A DNA stretch of 64,000 bases from WRAU01 sp964277385 (GCA_964277385.1 OZ195520.1:744001-808000); one strand, 5' to 3'; numbered from the stretch's first letter, positions 9,579 to 19,606 are shown. Numbers and translations are program-made. The notes: a model not told the origin generated them from the sequence alone.

Positions 9579-10529
9579 CTATATAGACCTACCTATACTT
9601 AAGATTCTTTGTCTTTTTTTAGCTTTTCTTTCTTCTGGAGATAAATCTTTTAGTTGTTTTAAAGATTCTGAAATCGCCTTACTAACAGAAGAGAAAGTTG
9701 CTTCATGATTTCTATGGGCACCACCTAAAGGCTCTTTTATAATTTCATCTATAACTTTTAATCTTAATAAATCTTGAGCAGTAAGACACAATCTATTAGC
9801 TGCCTCTGCTACCATTGTATCATTTCTCCACAATATAGAAGCACAACCCTCAGGAGAAATAACAGAATAAACTGAATGTTCTAACATCATAATCTTATCA
9901 CCAACACCTATTGCAATAGCACCACCAGATCCACCTTCCCCTATTACAATATTTATAATCGGTGTTGATATTTCTAAACAAGTTGCTATTGATTTTGCTA
10001 TCGCCTCACCTTGCCCTCTTTCTTCTGCTTCTTGACCAGGATAAGCTCCTGGTGTGTCAACTAAAGTTATAACAGGAATGTCTAATCTATTGGCTAATTT
10101 AATTAACCTTTGAGCTTTTCTATAACCTTCTGGTTTGGGCATACCGAAATTATGTTTGATTCTTGTTTCTAAATCGTTACCTTTTTCAATACCAATAATC
10201 ATTACAGATTGATTTTTTATTCTACCTAATCCTGCAATAATAGCATTATCTTCTGCAAATAGCCTATCCCCAAAAAGAAGAGAAAAGTTTGTAACAATAT
10301 TGTTGATATAATCAATAGTATGAGGTCTTTCTTGATGTCTTGCAACAGAGACTTTTTGCCAAGGAGTTAAATTTTTATATGTATTTCCTAATAGCTTTTT
10401 ATATTTTGCATCTAAACTTTCTATTTCTTTAGAAAAATCTGTACCCACGATTGTACCATTTGCCTTTGTAAGGTCTTTCAACTTATTTTCTAAAAGAGAA
10501 ATTTCACTTTCAAAATCTAAATAGTGCAT
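9579..10529 (-). CDS. accA: Acetyl-CoA carboxylase carboxyltransferase subunit alpha
   Basis: Alpha half of the carboxyltransferase that moves CO2 from biotin to acetyl-CoA, the first step of fatty acid synthesis. The full length of 316 residues matches the family (about 315-320). Visible signatures include VSVARHQERPHTIDYI, the loop GEGGSGGAIAIGVGDKIMMLEHSVYSVISPEG, and DTPGAYPGQEAEERGQGEAIA. It lies downstream of xerD on the same strand with a 112-base gap that holds a GC-rich hairpin. The xerD-accA order is common in alphaproteobacteria. accD and accBC are not in the window. Confidence 0.96.
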   Translation of the reverse strand: MHYLDFESEISLLENKLKDLTKANGTIVGTDFSKEIESLDAKYKKLLGNTYKNLTPWQKVSVARHQERPHTIDYINNIVTNFSLLFGDRLFAEDNAIIAGLGRIKNQSVMIIGIEKGNDLETRIKHNFGMPKPEGYRKAQRLIKLANRLDIPVITLVDTPGAYPGQEAEERGQGEAIAKSIATCLEISTPIINIVIGEGGSGGAIAIGVGDKIMMLEHSVYSVISPEGCASILWRNDTMVAEAANRLCLTAQDLLRLKVIDEIIKEPLGGAHRNHEATFSSVSKAISESLKQLKDLSPEERKAKKRQRILSIGRSI

Positions 10530-10562
10530 TTATTTAAACTCTCGTTTTTGTATATATTCTAT

Positions 10563-10595
10563 GGATGTTTGCAAGCGTGTTTGCAAACGACATCC
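10563..10595 (-). promoter_or_regulatory. Stable hairpin between xerD and accA
   Basis: The arms GGATGTTTGCAA (10563-10574) and TTGCAAACGACATCC (10581-10595) pair around the loop GCGTGT with a three-base bulge. It is unusually GC-rich for this intergenic DNA and has no T-run, so it may be an RNA processing or attenuation structure and not a simple terminator. Confidence 0.4.
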
Positions 10596-10641
10596 TGGTC
10601 TAATTGTATTCTATATTCCTTTATTTTTCAAGTTTTATTTC

Positions 10642-11574
10642 TTATTTTTTATTATAATGATTAAGTGGATGGTTATTATATACCGCTTCTTTTAGTTTAG
10701 AATCTAAAACATGAGTATAAATTTCTGTAGTTGCAATATCAGAATGGCCTAACATATTTTGAATAGATTTTAAATCTCCTCCATTATTCAATAAATGAGA
10801 AGCAAAAGAATGCCTAATAACATGCGGAGATACCTTTTCTCTATCTATATTACACTCTATTGCTAATTCTTTTAGTAGTTGAGCAAATCTTTCTCTACTT
10901 AAATATCCGCTAGCCGATTTATTTGAAGGAAAAAGAAAAAGTTTATTTTTTTCTGTTATTTTAATATAAGAAGATCTTAGTAAAAGCCATTTCTCTAAAG
11001 CTTGTGTGGCTATATCAACCAAAGGAATTACTCTTTCTTTATTACCTTTACCTTTTACTAATAAAAACATTCCTTGCTCTAACAAAGATGATAAATTTAA
11101 ACTTACAAGTTCGCTAACTCTAATTCCTGTTGAATAAAGCACTTCTAACATGGTATACAACATAGGATTTTTATGGGCTTGAGAAGTTTTTATCATTTTT
11201 ATAACTTCTTCTTCAGACAAGTATTTAGGAAGACTTTTAGGTAGCTTAGGATTTTTTATATTTTGTGATGGATTTTTTGTAATAATTTTTTCATTATACA
11301 TGAATATATAAAATTGCTTAATGGCCGATATTCTACGAGATTGAGTTTTAGCTGTGAATCCTTTTTTATGTAAAAGTTGCAAATAAGAACTCACATCATC
11401 ATTATCACAAGTATCCAACATTCTTTGTGGTTTCATTTTAGATAAAAATACAGCAAAATCAACAAGATCATTAGTATAAGAAACGATAGTATTGTTAGAC
11501 AACCCTTTTTCAATTTTAATAGAATCTAAAAATAAATTTATTAAACGACGCTCTTTTAGTACAATATTATCCAT
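10642..11574 (-). CDS. xerD: Site-specific tyrosine recombinase XerD
   Basis: Chromosome dimer resolution recombinase acting at dif with XerC. The catalytic set is complete: Arg in STGIRVSELVSL, the HVIRHSFASHLL box (His and Arg), GHSDIATTEIYTH and its Tyr. The N-terminal SAM-like DNA-binding domain is present (KGLSNNTIVSYTNDL). The ATG at 11574 gives 310 residues; a TTG at 11583 would add three. It begins just after a small membrane ORF and is followed by accA, so all three may be cotranscribed. Confidence 0.93.
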   Translation of the reverse strand: MDNIVLKERRLINLFLDSIKIEKGLSNNTIVSYTNDLVDFAVFLSKMKPQRMLDTCDNDDVSSYLQLLHKKGFTAKTQSRRISAIKQFYIFMYNEKIITKNPSQNIKNPKLPKSLPKYLSEEEVIKMIKTSQAHKNPMLYTMLEVLYSTGIRVSELVSLNLSSLLEQGMFLLVKGKGNKERVIPLVDIATQALEKWLLLRSSYIKITEKNKLFLFPSNKSASGYLSRERFAQLLKELAIECNIDREKVSPHVIRHSFASHLLNNGGDLKSIQNMLGHSDIATTEIYTHVLDSKLKEAVYNNHPLNHYNKK

Positions 11575-11587
11575 AATATTCAATAGT

Positions 11588-11752
11588 TTAAGATTTTACA
11601 ACAATGCTTTTAGTTTCTGTTATTACTCTTGAATCATCACTAACAACATAACGATCAGAAAAAGCAAAACCACCTAAAACAACAATAATTATAAAAAGTT
11701 TTTTAAATAATGATTTTTTAGATTTATTAGCACCTTTATATCTTGATTTCAT
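11588..11752 (-). CDS. Small single-pass membrane protein, 54 residues
   Basis: A short open frame not usually called. It begins MKSRYKGANKSKKSLFKK, a strongly basic head, followed by a hydrophobic helix LFIIIVVLGGFAF and a polar tail SDRYVVSDDSRVITETKS. This is the layout of a small inner-membrane protein with its N-terminus in the cytoplasm. A ribosome-site-like AGGAAT lies about six bases before the ATG. The stop is 13 bases before the xerD ATG, so the two are probably cotranscribed. It also faces the divergent aroK. Function unknown. Confidence 0.6.
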   Translation of the reverse strand: MKSRYKGANKSKKSLFKKLFIIIVVLGGFAFSDRYVVSDDSRVITETKSIVVKS

Positions 11753-11830
11753 TTATAATTCCTATATCATATAATTTATACATGATTATAATATATCTAA
11801 TTAATTTTTTAAATAATAAATATATAAATA

Positions 11831-12376
11831 ATGATTATTATCTTAAACGGACTTACAGGATCTGGTAAAAGCACCTCTGGAAAATTTATTGCTAAAACTC
11901 TAAATTATAACTTTATTGATTTAGATAAATATATAGAAAATGAATTATTTAAGAGCATTGATTTTATTTTTGAAAATAAAGGTGAAATCTATTTTAGAGA
12001 GAAAGAGAGCGAATTTTTAACTAAAATTCTATCTGCTAATAAAGACAATTTAGTCCTTTCTTTGGGTGGAGGAACATTTAAGAATAACTCAAATGTTGAA
12101 ATATGTTTAAAGCATGGTATTGTAGTGTGGATTGATATGAACATTGATATTTTAGTTTTAAGATTAAAAGACATCTCTCATAAACCTTTATTAAAAAATT
12201 CTAATGATATCAAAAAAACTCTGCAAAAAATGTTAGATGAACGAATATCCAATTATGAAAAATCTCACATAAAAATAAACTTTGATAAAAACTACCCCCT
12301 TAAATACATATCAGATCATATATTAAAATCTATTGATGAATACTGCATAAAAAACAATTTAGGACAATTTCTATGA
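11831..12376 (+). CDS. aroK: Shikimate kinase
   Basis: Phosphorylates shikimate at the 3-hydroxyl in the chorismate pathway. The Walker A loop GLTGSGKST (residues 7-15), the shikimate-binding DLDKYIE (about 31-37) and the GGGTF loop are present. At 181 residues it is a normal length. Its TGA overlaps the aroB ATG (ATGA at 12373-12376), so translation is coupled. It is divergent from xerD. Keeping aroK and aroB sets this organism apart from typical Rickettsia-type genomes, which lack the pathway. Confidence 0.93.
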   Translation: MIIILNGLTGSGKSTSGKFIAKTLNYNFIDLDKYIENELFKSIDFIFENKGEIYFREKESEFLTKILSANKDNLVLSLGGGTFKNNSNVEICLKHGIVVWIDMNIDILVLRLKDISHKPLLKNSNDIKKTLQKMLDERISNYEKSHIKINFDKNYPLKYISDHILKSIDEYCIKNNLGQFL

Positions 12377-13488
12377 TAAAAAGCAATTCTTCTAATACAA
12401 TAATGGTAAACATTGAAAATTCTTATGAAATATACCTTGAAACTTCTATTAAAGATAACATTTCATCTTTAATAAAAATATACTCAAGTGAGCAAAAAAT
12501 TATTATAATTTGCGATAATAATCTTAAGGAAAATCACTTACCTCTCTTTATACAGTCTTTAAAAAAAGAAGGATTTATTCCAGTCGTATTTTTTATAAAA
12601 GCTAACGAAAAAAATAAATCTATGAAAACCGTAAACTCTCTTTGCCAAAAAATTTTAAAGCTATCTATTAATAGAAAAACCTCTATTATTTCCTTAGGTG
12701 GTGGAATTGTTGGCGATATTGCTGGTTTTTGTGCTTCTATTATCTATAGAGGTCTACCATTTTTTCATATTCCTAGCACTCTTTTAGCTATGGTTGATAG
12801 TTCTGTTGGTGGAAAATGTGGAGTTAATACCAAATATGGTAAAAATACTATTGGATCTTTTTACCAACCTAAAGCTGTCTTTATTGATGTATCATTACTT
12901 AATACTCTAAGTAATAGAGATTATAAATCTGGATATGCTGAATGTTTAAAGTATGCTTTATTATTTTCTAACGATTATTTCAGTTATTTACAAAATAATA
13001 GTACTTTATTTTTAAATAAAAATCATGATTATCTCATAAATATTATTAAAAACTCTTGTGGATTTAAAGCAAAAGTGGTAGAAGAAGATGAATTAGAAAC
13101 CAAAAATATTAGATATCTTCTTAATTTAGGACATACTTTTGCCCATTCTTTTGAAACTTATAACAAGTATAGAAAAAATTTAACACATGGTGAAGCGGTA
13201 TCTATAGGAATTTTATTAGCTTTTAAGTTATCTAGTTTTTTAAATCTATGTAATCATGAAATTCATGATAAAATAAAGTTACATTTGCAAAAAATAGGTT
13301 TACCAACAGATATCAAACAGGTTATAAAAAGAATAAAATCTGATAGAATTATTGATCTTATGGTAGTTGATAAAAAAAATCTCACTAACTTTATCACTTT
13401 AATTTTAGCAAACGATATTGGTGATTGCGTTGTTGATAACAATATAAAAAAAGAAACATTAAAAGAATTTTTTAAAGAGGTTTTATAA
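12373..13488 (+). CDS. aroB: 3-dehydroquinate synthase
   Basis: Second step of the shikimate pathway, converting DAHP to 3-dehydroquinate with NAD and a divalent metal. The NAD-binding loop SLGGGIVGDIAGFCASIIYRG, the segment IPSTLLAMVDSSVGGKCGVN, and the metal-binding His motifs NLGHTFAHSFE and LTHGEAVSIG are all present. At 371 residues it is typical. It overlaps aroK by four bases and its TAA directly abuts the ATG of the CorC-type gene, so the three form a tight operon. Confidence 0.95.
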   Translation: MIKSNSSNTIMVNIENSYEIYLETSIKDNISSLIKIYSSEQKIIIICDNNLKENHLPLFIQSLKKEGFIPVVFFIKANEKNKSMKTVNSLCQKILKLSINRKTSIISLGGGIVGDIAGFCASIIYRGLPFFHIPSTLLAMVDSSVGGKCGVNTKYGKNTIGSFYQPKAVFIDVSLLNTLSNRDYKSGYAECLKYALLFSNDYFSYLQNNSTLFLNKNHDYLINIIKNSCGFKAKVVEEDELETKNIRYLLNLGHTFAHSFETYNKYRKNLTHGEAVSIGILLAFKLSSFLNLCNHEIHDKIKLHLQKIGLPTDIKQVIKRIKSDRIIDLMVVDKKNLTNFITLILANDIGDCVVDNNIKKETLKEFFKEVL

Positions 13489-14766
13489 ATGGATATTATT
13501 ACTGCTGATAATTTTAGCGTAGAGTATGTAACAATAATTATAAGTGTAATATGCTTACTTCTTTCTGCTTTTTTCTCTGCCAGTGAAACAGCAATCATGA
13601 GCATTTCAAAATCTTATCTTTTATCACAATCACAACAAGGCAAAAAAAGAGCTATCATCCTTAGCAATATGCTTAAAGATCCTAACAATATGATTACCTC
13701 TTTGCTAATCGGTAATAATGTTACTAACATCTTTTTTACTACATTAATTACAACTGCTGTAATTAAAATTCTAGGTGATGGTTATACTTTAATAATCGGT
13801 TTATCTATTACTTTTTTAGTACTAGTTTTTGGGGAAATATTACCTAAAACTTATGCTTTTTCTAAACATAATAATGTCGCTATTATTTTATCTCCTTTTA
13901 TATTCGTTTTCATTTTTATATTAAAACCTATAAGTATTTTATTTTTATCTATCAATAAAATCTTTCTTAAATTTCTTGGAATTAATAATAATTCTAATAA
14001 TATTGCAACTGTAGATAATTTAAGAGGTGCAATAGAGATGCTAGAACGTGAAGAAGAAAGTCAAAATATCACATCTCAAGAAAAAGAAATGTTACATAGC
14101 GTTCTAGATTTAAATGAATTAGCTGTAGCTGATATTATGAATCATAGAAAAAATGTATTATGTATAGATATAGATGATAATATAGAAGAAAACCTTGATA
14201 TCATAATAAACTCTGCTTACAATAGAATTCCTGTTTTTAAAGATAAACCTGAAAATATAATCGGAATTATAAATGTTAAAGATGTATTTAGAGCCTACAA
14301 ACAAAATAGAGAAGTAAAACTTAGTGATCTTTTAAAAACTCCTTATTTTATTCCTGAAACTACGGATGTTATAGATTTATTAATGTTTTTTAGAGAAAAA
14401 AATGAGCGTTTGGCACTAATTGTTGATGAATACGGTAGTTTTATGGGAATTTTAACTCTTGGTGATATTTTAGAAGAAATCACAGGAGATTTAAAAAATA
14501 TAGAACAATCTAAAGAAAATGAATATGTACACAAAATTGGAGATAGTTATCTTGTAGACGGTGATTATAAAATAAGAGACCTCAATCGTAAAATGTCTTG
14601 GAAACTTCCTGATGAAGAATTTACAACAGTTGCTGGACTAATATTGTATGAAACTGGAAAAATCCCTAATGTGGGTAATGCTTTTGTGCTTTATAGCTTT
14701 AAGTTTGAAATAATCGAAAAAAAACGTCACCAGCTGGTAAAAATAAAAATTACTCCTATTGAATGA
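13489..14766 (+). CDS. HlyC/CorC (CNNM) family membrane protein with CBS domains
   Basis: Inner-membrane protein of the CNNM/CorC group, linked in several family members to magnesium or cobalt efflux. The N-terminal DUF21 domain (about residues 10-190) has several hydrophobic helices and starts with SAFFSASETAIMSIS, the family signature. A CBS pair follows (about 210-335; VADIMNHRKNV, NRIPVFKDKPENIIGIINVKDV and ALIVDEYGSFMGILTLGDILEEI). A CorC/HlyC C-terminal domain closes the protein. AGAGG precedes the ATG, and the gene abuts aroB. The transported ion cannot be told. Confidence 0.88.
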   Translation: MDIITADNFSVEYVTIIISVICLLLSAFFSASETAIMSISKSYLLSQSQQGKKRAIILSNMLKDPNNMITSLLIGNNVTNIFFTTLITTAVIKILGDGYTLIIGLSITFLVLVFGEILPKTYAFSKHNNVAIILSPFIFVFIFILKPISILFLSINKIFLKFLGINNNSNNIATVDNLRGAIEMLEREEESQNITSQEKEMLHSVLDLNELAVADIMNHRKNVLCIDIDDNIEENLDIIINSAYNRIPVFKDKPENIIGIINVKDVFRAYKQNREVKLSDLLKTPYFIPETTDVIDLLMFFREKNERLALIVDEYGSFMGILTLGDILEEITGDLKNIEQSKENEYVHKIGDSYLVDGDYKIRDLNRKMSWKLPDEEFTTVAGLILYETGKIPNVGNAFVLYSFKFEIIEKKRHQLVKIKITPIE

Positions 14767-15476
14767 AGTAATTAATTTATAGATATTGTTTAAATCAGCT
14801 AAAATTGTTAATAAAATCACAAGTATAGATTGATTAAAAGACGTTACATAAATTTGCTAATAATTAAAACCATTTTTCTAATTATTTACTGTTTCATAAA
14901 AATTAGCTCTTATTATTTTTTTAATAAATTAGGTTTATTACAATATGCTTAAAAATATTTAAAACATTAATTTAGGAAATAATTCCATTATTTAGTTCAA
15001 AAATAATAATCTACCTATATTTTATATATAAAATAATTGTAAAAGATTATTACAAAAAATTGAGGTCATTATTATTTATTATAAAGTTCAGATTATATTA
15101 TTATTTTTAACACCCAATAAATGTGTAAGATTCAATTATTATATAATAAAAAGAGTAAATACCAAGAAACATAAACACAATATTCTAAATATTTTTTTAT
15201 ATTATTGTAATAAACGTGATAATAATAGTGACACTTTAAGATAATAGTTTGTGCCAAAAAACTAAGCCCTAAAACTTATAGTAGATTATGCAAATAATTA
15301 TAAAAAATAAACCCAACAATAAAAAGACATGAAAACAATTAGTTAAAAAATAATAACTAGCTATAATTTTTATGGATATTATTGAGTTATTTATTCTATA
15401 AAAACTGTATTTTGTATATAATTGCTCAATTAATTATATAATAACTTAATACAACAATCATCCTTACAAAATAAAA
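14767..15476. other. Non-coding AT-rich region with repeat copies
   Basis: No gene or RNA seen in 710 bases. Two repeat copies are visible: 15303-15320 (AAAATAAACCCAACAATA) and 15411-15445 (TTTGTATATAATTGCTCAAT and following bases). Confidence 0.5.
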
Positions 15477-15764
15477 TTATACACTAGTTACTTTAGAACC
15501 AATAAATTTTTTAATTTTCTTTAATTCTGGAGATAATTGAGAATCTTTAACACTATCGATCCAAGAATCTAAACCACCTTTAAAATCAATAGTTTTAATA
15601 GCATTCGCAGAAAGTCTTAATCTAAAACTTTTTTGTGCTATATTACTATAAAAAGAAGTTACTTGTAAATTTGGTAAAAATCTTCTTTTAGTTTTATTAT
15701 TAGCATGAGAAACATTATTTCCGCTCATTGGTCTTTTATGAGATACACTACACTTTCTTGTCAT
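15477..15764 (-). CDS. rpmB: 50S ribosomal protein L28
   Basis: Large-subunit ribosomal protein. The sequence from MTRKCSVSHKRPMSGNNVSHANNKTKRRF is a clear L28 start, and 95 residues matches the alphaproteobacterial length. The open frame extends 14 codons upstream, but the ATG at 15764 has GGGAATT about ten bases before it and matches the family start, so the longer version is rejected. It stands alone between long non-coding stretches. A possible promoter lies at 15859-15887. Confidence 0.95.
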   Translation of the reverse strand: MTRKCSVSHKRPMSGNNVSHANNKTKRRFLPNLQVTSFYSNIAQKSFRLRLSANAIKTIDFKGGLDSWIDSVKDSQLSPELKKIKKFIGSKVTSV

Positions 15765-16581
15765 CTTTTTAATTCCCTTTATAAACCACCCAGTGCATAT
15801 AAGCAAAAGGCATAATAGAAGTAAGCCAATACCTCTATTAAATAATTCTAACCATTTATAATTACATATAAATTACAAATTTGTCAATAATTTTTTATAA
15901 AAATATTTAATAAAGGTTAATCTTAATTAAACACAACAAATAATCATTGAATATATAAAATATAAATTCTATTATAATCAAATGAATTAATACAGTAACT
16001 ATAAGAATTATTTAATAAAAAATAAAAATTCATAATTGAGTATCACAATCTTTTCTATTTCTAAAAATAATTATTCAACTAAACTAAAACTTTCTTTATC
16101 TACTCAAACCTAAGTTGTTCAAGAAAAAAACTTATAATATAATAGTAAAGTATAAGTTAATAACCCTATATTCCTTCAAATAATATTACATACCTATCAA
16201 AAAAATCTCTATTAAAATAGAAATTTAATTATATAATAACAAATAAAACCATATCCCTAGATATTAAAAAAATTAGATTTTTAGATAATTTATAATTTTT
16301 AAAGAAAACTAAAAATATGAATATACCAAAAACTACTAAACATTATTAAAATACGAATTTATATCAAAAAAATATAATTTTCACTAACTAAAGATATTAG
16401 TTCACAAAAAATTTGGCATATTTTGTATATAAATATAGGCAATTAATATATAAAATAAACCTATTTATTCAAGTATCTAATTATTTTTGCATAATATTTA
16501 TTAGTATAATTGTATATTTATTGTCCTCTTCTAATACTTTAATATATTAAAATATTAAAAAATATTAGAAGAATTTTCAAA
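15765..16581. other. Non-coding AT-rich region
   Basis: No coding sequence or RNA seen. A possible rpmB promoter is at 15859-15887 (minus strand TTGACA, 17 bases, TAATTA, the last weak). A dispersed repeat copy spans 16425-16465. Confidence 0.45.
16425..16465 (+). repeat. Dispersed intergenic repeat, composite copy
   Basis: TTTTGTATATAAATATAGGC is followed by an AATTAATATATAAAATAAAC-type core. It shows that the left motif (TTTTGTATATAA) and right motif (AAATAAACC) belong to one unit of about 40 bases. Confidence 0.5.
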
Positions 16582-17382
16582 TTACAATCCAAATTGATTC
16601 CAAATTTCAGTATTTTTAATTTCAGATTTAATTTCTTCAACAATATTTATTTTAGAAGAAAGCAAACCACTTATAAAACCTTTTTTAGATTCAATATAAT
16701 TTATTTTTACTTTATCTCCAAATAAAGATTTTAGCTTATGATCAACACTAATAGCAATATCGTCAATCAATCCTTTCTCTAAACCTTGACTAGCAACCCA
16801 AAACTCACCACTAAATAGCTCATCATGATCTACCTTTAGCTTTTTATTTCGTCTACTCAAAACCCAATCTTTAAAATGTTTATGTACCTCAGATAACATA
16901 TTTTTTAATCTCTCAATATCAGCCTCTTTTTCAGGTTGAAACATATCTAAGCTAACTTTATTTTTTCCAGCAGTATGTACTCTACGAGATATTCCATATT
17001 TTTTTATAAATTCATCTAAACCAAATCCAGCATATAAAACTCCTAGTGAACCAACAATTGAACTTTTAGAAAGTGCATAAATATCATTGCTACTAAGTGC
17101 TAACCAATACCCACCAGATGCTGCTACATCTTCTACAAAAGATATTGTTGGAATTTTAGTTTCTTTGGATTTTTCTCTAATATAATTAGCAATCATTTCT
17201 GATTGTACAGGAGATCCACCTGGAGAATTAATTAACAAAGCAACAGCAGATGCTTTTTTATTAGCAAAAGCCTTATCTATGTTTTTTTTGATACTAGATA
17301 AAGATAAATTTTTTCTACCACCTGAGCTAATAACCCCAGATAATTTAAGCACATTCACTTGTTTTTTTTTGCCTTTAAACAT
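16582..17382 (-). CDS. S49 family signal peptide peptidase (SppA/SohB type)
   Basis: Serine protease with a Ser/Lys dyad that degrades cleaved signal peptides or membrane proteins. The nucleophile region EDVAASGGYWLAL (about residue 87-99) and the Lys-bearing/oxyanion region SKSSIVGSLGVLY are present, along with INSPGGSPVQSE. At 266 residues it is a single-domain form. It lacks the N-terminal membrane helix seen in many relatives, so it may be cytoplasmic. AAGG lies before the ATG. It follows the methyltransferase gene by 27 bases, a pairing common in alphaproteobacteria. Confidence 0.88.
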   Translation of the reverse strand: MFKGKKKQVNVLKLSGVISSGGRKNLSLSSIKKNIDKAFANKKASAVALLINSPGGSPVQSEMIANYIREKSKETKIPTISFVEDVAASGGYWLALSSNDIYALSKSSIVGSLGVLYAGFGLDEFIKKYGISRRVHTAGKNKVSLDMFQPEKEADIERLKNMLSEVHKHFKDWVLSRRNKKLKVDHDELFSGEFWVASQGLEKGLIDDIAISVDHKLKSLFGDKVKINYIESKKGFISGLLSSKINIVEEIKSEIKNTEIWNQFGL

Positions 17383-17409
17383 TTCAATAACCTTATTTCT
17401 TACTAATTA

Positions 17410-18147
17410 CTATTGGTAAAAAGATGAAGCATCTCTTAAAATTTTTTCTGCACGCTCTGTATATGTAGTATCGTTTTTATGCATAACAATACCATAATGT
17501 AAAATAGTATTGTTTTGTGATCCTAATTTTTTTGCTATAACAATAAACCTTTTTGCTGGTTTATTCTCATAAGAATATATTGGATTAATCTCTATATTTC
17601 CCCAATATTTGGGAATTAGTAGATCTAAAGTTTCTTTTAACCTCTCTGATCTTTGAATTATATATAAGTTTCCTTTATTTTTAAGATTTTTAAAAGCAAA
17701 ATTAATGAAATCTTTTAATTTTGCCTCCCCTTCTATATTTCCTTGTTGTTTCAAGCTAAAATCTTGTTTATTTTCATAATTTTTATAATAAGGAGGATTA
17801 CTCATTATGCTATCAAATTGAAAATCAAAAATATTTTTATCTAAAACGCTACCTTTCTTAGGAACATATTTAGATAACAAATTATTTTCGGTTGCATTTT
17901 TAAAAGATAATTGATAAAAATAATCATTAATTTCCAAACCGTAAACTTCTATATGGGATATTCTACTGGCTAAGCACAAACTAGCAACTCCAACCCCACT
18001 TCCCATATCAAGAATTTTATGATTTCTAGCAGCCTTAATAATTGATGCTAACAAAACAGCATCAGTACCAGATTTATATCCTAAATTATTTTGATATGCT
18101 TTGATTTTTCCAAAAAGAAAAGAATCAACATTTATATTTTCACTCAT
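17410..18147 (-). CDS. tRNA1(Val) adenine-N6-methyltransferase-like protein
   Basis: SAM-dependent methyltransferase of the TrmN6/YfiC type, which methylates A37 of tRNA-Val. The start YKSGTDAVLLAS, the SAM motif ILDMGSGVGVASLCLA (about 46-61) and the catalytic SNPPYYKN (about 114-121) are all typical of N6-adenine enzymes. Length is 245 residues. It is divergent from the polyprenyl synthase gene and upstream of the S49 peptidase; this arrangement recurs in alphaproteobacteria. The exact tRNA target is inferred from the family. Confidence 0.8.
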   Translation of the reverse strand: MSENINVDSFLFGKIKAYQNNLGYKSGTDAVLLASIIKAARNHKILDMGSGVGVASLCLASRISHIEVYGLEINDYFYQLSFKNATENNLLSKYVPKKGSVLDKNIFDFQFDSIMSNPPYYKNYENKQDFSLKQQGNIEGEAKLKDFINFAFKNLKNKGNLYIIQRSERLKETLDLLIPKYWGNIEINPIYSYENKPAKRFIVIAKKLGSQNNTILHYGIVMHKNDTTYTERAEKILRDASSFYQ

Positions 18148-18227
18148 AAACTATATTGTACTTTATTTTTTGCTATAAAAGTCTTATCATATAATGATAT
18201 TACTATAATTTAAGAAATAAGGAAACT

Positions 18228-19226
18228 ATGGATAATAATTTTGCAAGTGTTGCACTTAAGATAAAAGAGATTTTATCTGAAGAATTAGAAAGTGTAAATA
18301 GTATTATTTTAGAAAAAATGCAAAATAAGGTAGAATTAATACCTCAAATAGCTTCACATATAGTTGCATCAGGAGGTAAAAGGATCCGACCTATTATCAC
18401 AATTCTTTCTGCAAAATTATTTAAGTATAATAAAGATAATAAACATATTTTATTAGCTGCTTGTATAGAATTTATTCATACTGCTACTTTATTACATGAT
18501 GATGTGGTAGATGAAAATAATTCCCGCAGAGGAATAGCAACATCAAACAATATATGGGGTAATAAGGCTAGTGTTTTAGTTGGTGATTATCTATTTACAA
18601 AATCTTTTGAATTAATGGTTGGTTCTGAATCTCTTGAGATTCTTGAAGTATTATGCAATGCATCTTCTGTGATCGCTCAAGGTGAAGTTATGCAATTAGC
18701 TTATACTAATGATATCAACATAACTTTTAAAGACTACGAAGACATCATTTTTGCAAAAACAGCTTCTCTTTTTGCAGCAGGAACAAAAGTTGGAGCTATG
18801 CTTAGTGGTACATCAATAGAAAATATTGAAAATATTAATCAATATGGCACTAATTTAGGAATAGTTTTCCAAATTATGGATGACATTTTAGATTATTCTA
18901 GCACCGAACAATATTTAGGAAAAGGAATAGGTACAGATTTTAAAGAAGGAAAATTAACTCTTCCTATTATATTAATTTTACAAGAATGCAGTGATGAAGA
19001 AAAAAAATTCTTTCAACGCACCTTTGGTAAGCTAAATCAAAATGAAAATGACTTTGAACAAGTAATTGAGTATATAGAAAAATACAAAACTATAGAGAAA
19101 TCTATTGCCATATCTCAAATTTATGTAGAGAAAGGATTACAAAACTTAGAGAACATTGACTTAACAAATGAATATAAAAAATTGTTTAAAGACTTGTTAG
19201 TATCTTCCGTTATTAGAAAAACATAA
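18228..19226 (+). CDS. ispB: Polyprenyl diphosphate synthase
   Basis: Trans-prenyl chain elongase that builds the isoprenoid tail of quinones. GGKRIRP, the first Asp-rich motif LLHDDVVDE and the second motif QIMDDILDY are complete, and 332 residues is the normal length. The bulk of the residues before the first Asp motif suggests a long-chain product, but chain length cannot be fixed by eye. AAGGA precedes the ATG. The next gene cluster element, on the opposite strand, is an RquA-like quinone-modifying enzyme. Confidence 0.9.
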   Translation: MDNNFASVALKIKEILSEELESVNSIILEKMQNKVELIPQIASHIVASGGKRIRPIITILSAKLFKYNKDNKHILLAACIEFIHTATLLHDDVVDENNSRRGIATSNNIWGNKASVLVGDYLFTKSFELMVGSESLEILEVLCNASSVIAQGEVMQLAYTNDINITFKDYEDIIFAKTASLFAAGTKVGAMLSGTSIENIENINQYGTNLGIVFQIMDDILDYSSTEQYLGKGIGTDFKEGKLTLPIILILQECSDEEKKFFQRTFGKLNQNENDFEQVIEYIEKYKTIEKSIAISQIYVEKGLQNLENIDLTNEYKKLFKDLLVSSVIRKT

Positions 19227-19606
19227 TTCTATTAAAAAACGAGATCGCCATATTTTGCAATATCATTATTATTATTATCATTAATTACATAGGAAATAAA
19301 TTTTATTTTTAATGTAGTATAAACATATAAATTGTATTATAAAGTCATAATTTTCAAACTATTATGGTGATTTACTAATATATCTAATTAAAAAAATTCA
19401 TAAAAAATTTTGTAATTTGTTATCTTTAAATAGATAAAAATTAATATAAAAATATCATATTACAACCAATTATCTCATAATAACAAACAAATATATTTTC
19501 AAATAAAAACCTATTAGATATTTTTAATAGTCAAAAATCAACGTAAAAAAGTGTCCGTAAAAAATATTTTTATTGAATTCAACAATACTTCAAAATATTT
19601 TAGCTT

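Noticed and set aside
10561..10600. Piece of tmRNA or a dif site
   Set aside because: TTTGCAAACGAC briefly resembles a tmRNA start, but no tRNA-like domain or tag frame is present, and it does not match the dif core.
13263..13604. Minus-strand 113-residue gene across the aroB-CorC junction
   Set aside because: It overlaps two well-supported genes in antisense.
15765..15806. Longer start for rpmB adding 14 residues
   Set aside because: L28 begins at MTRKC and a ribosome site fits the ATG at 15764.
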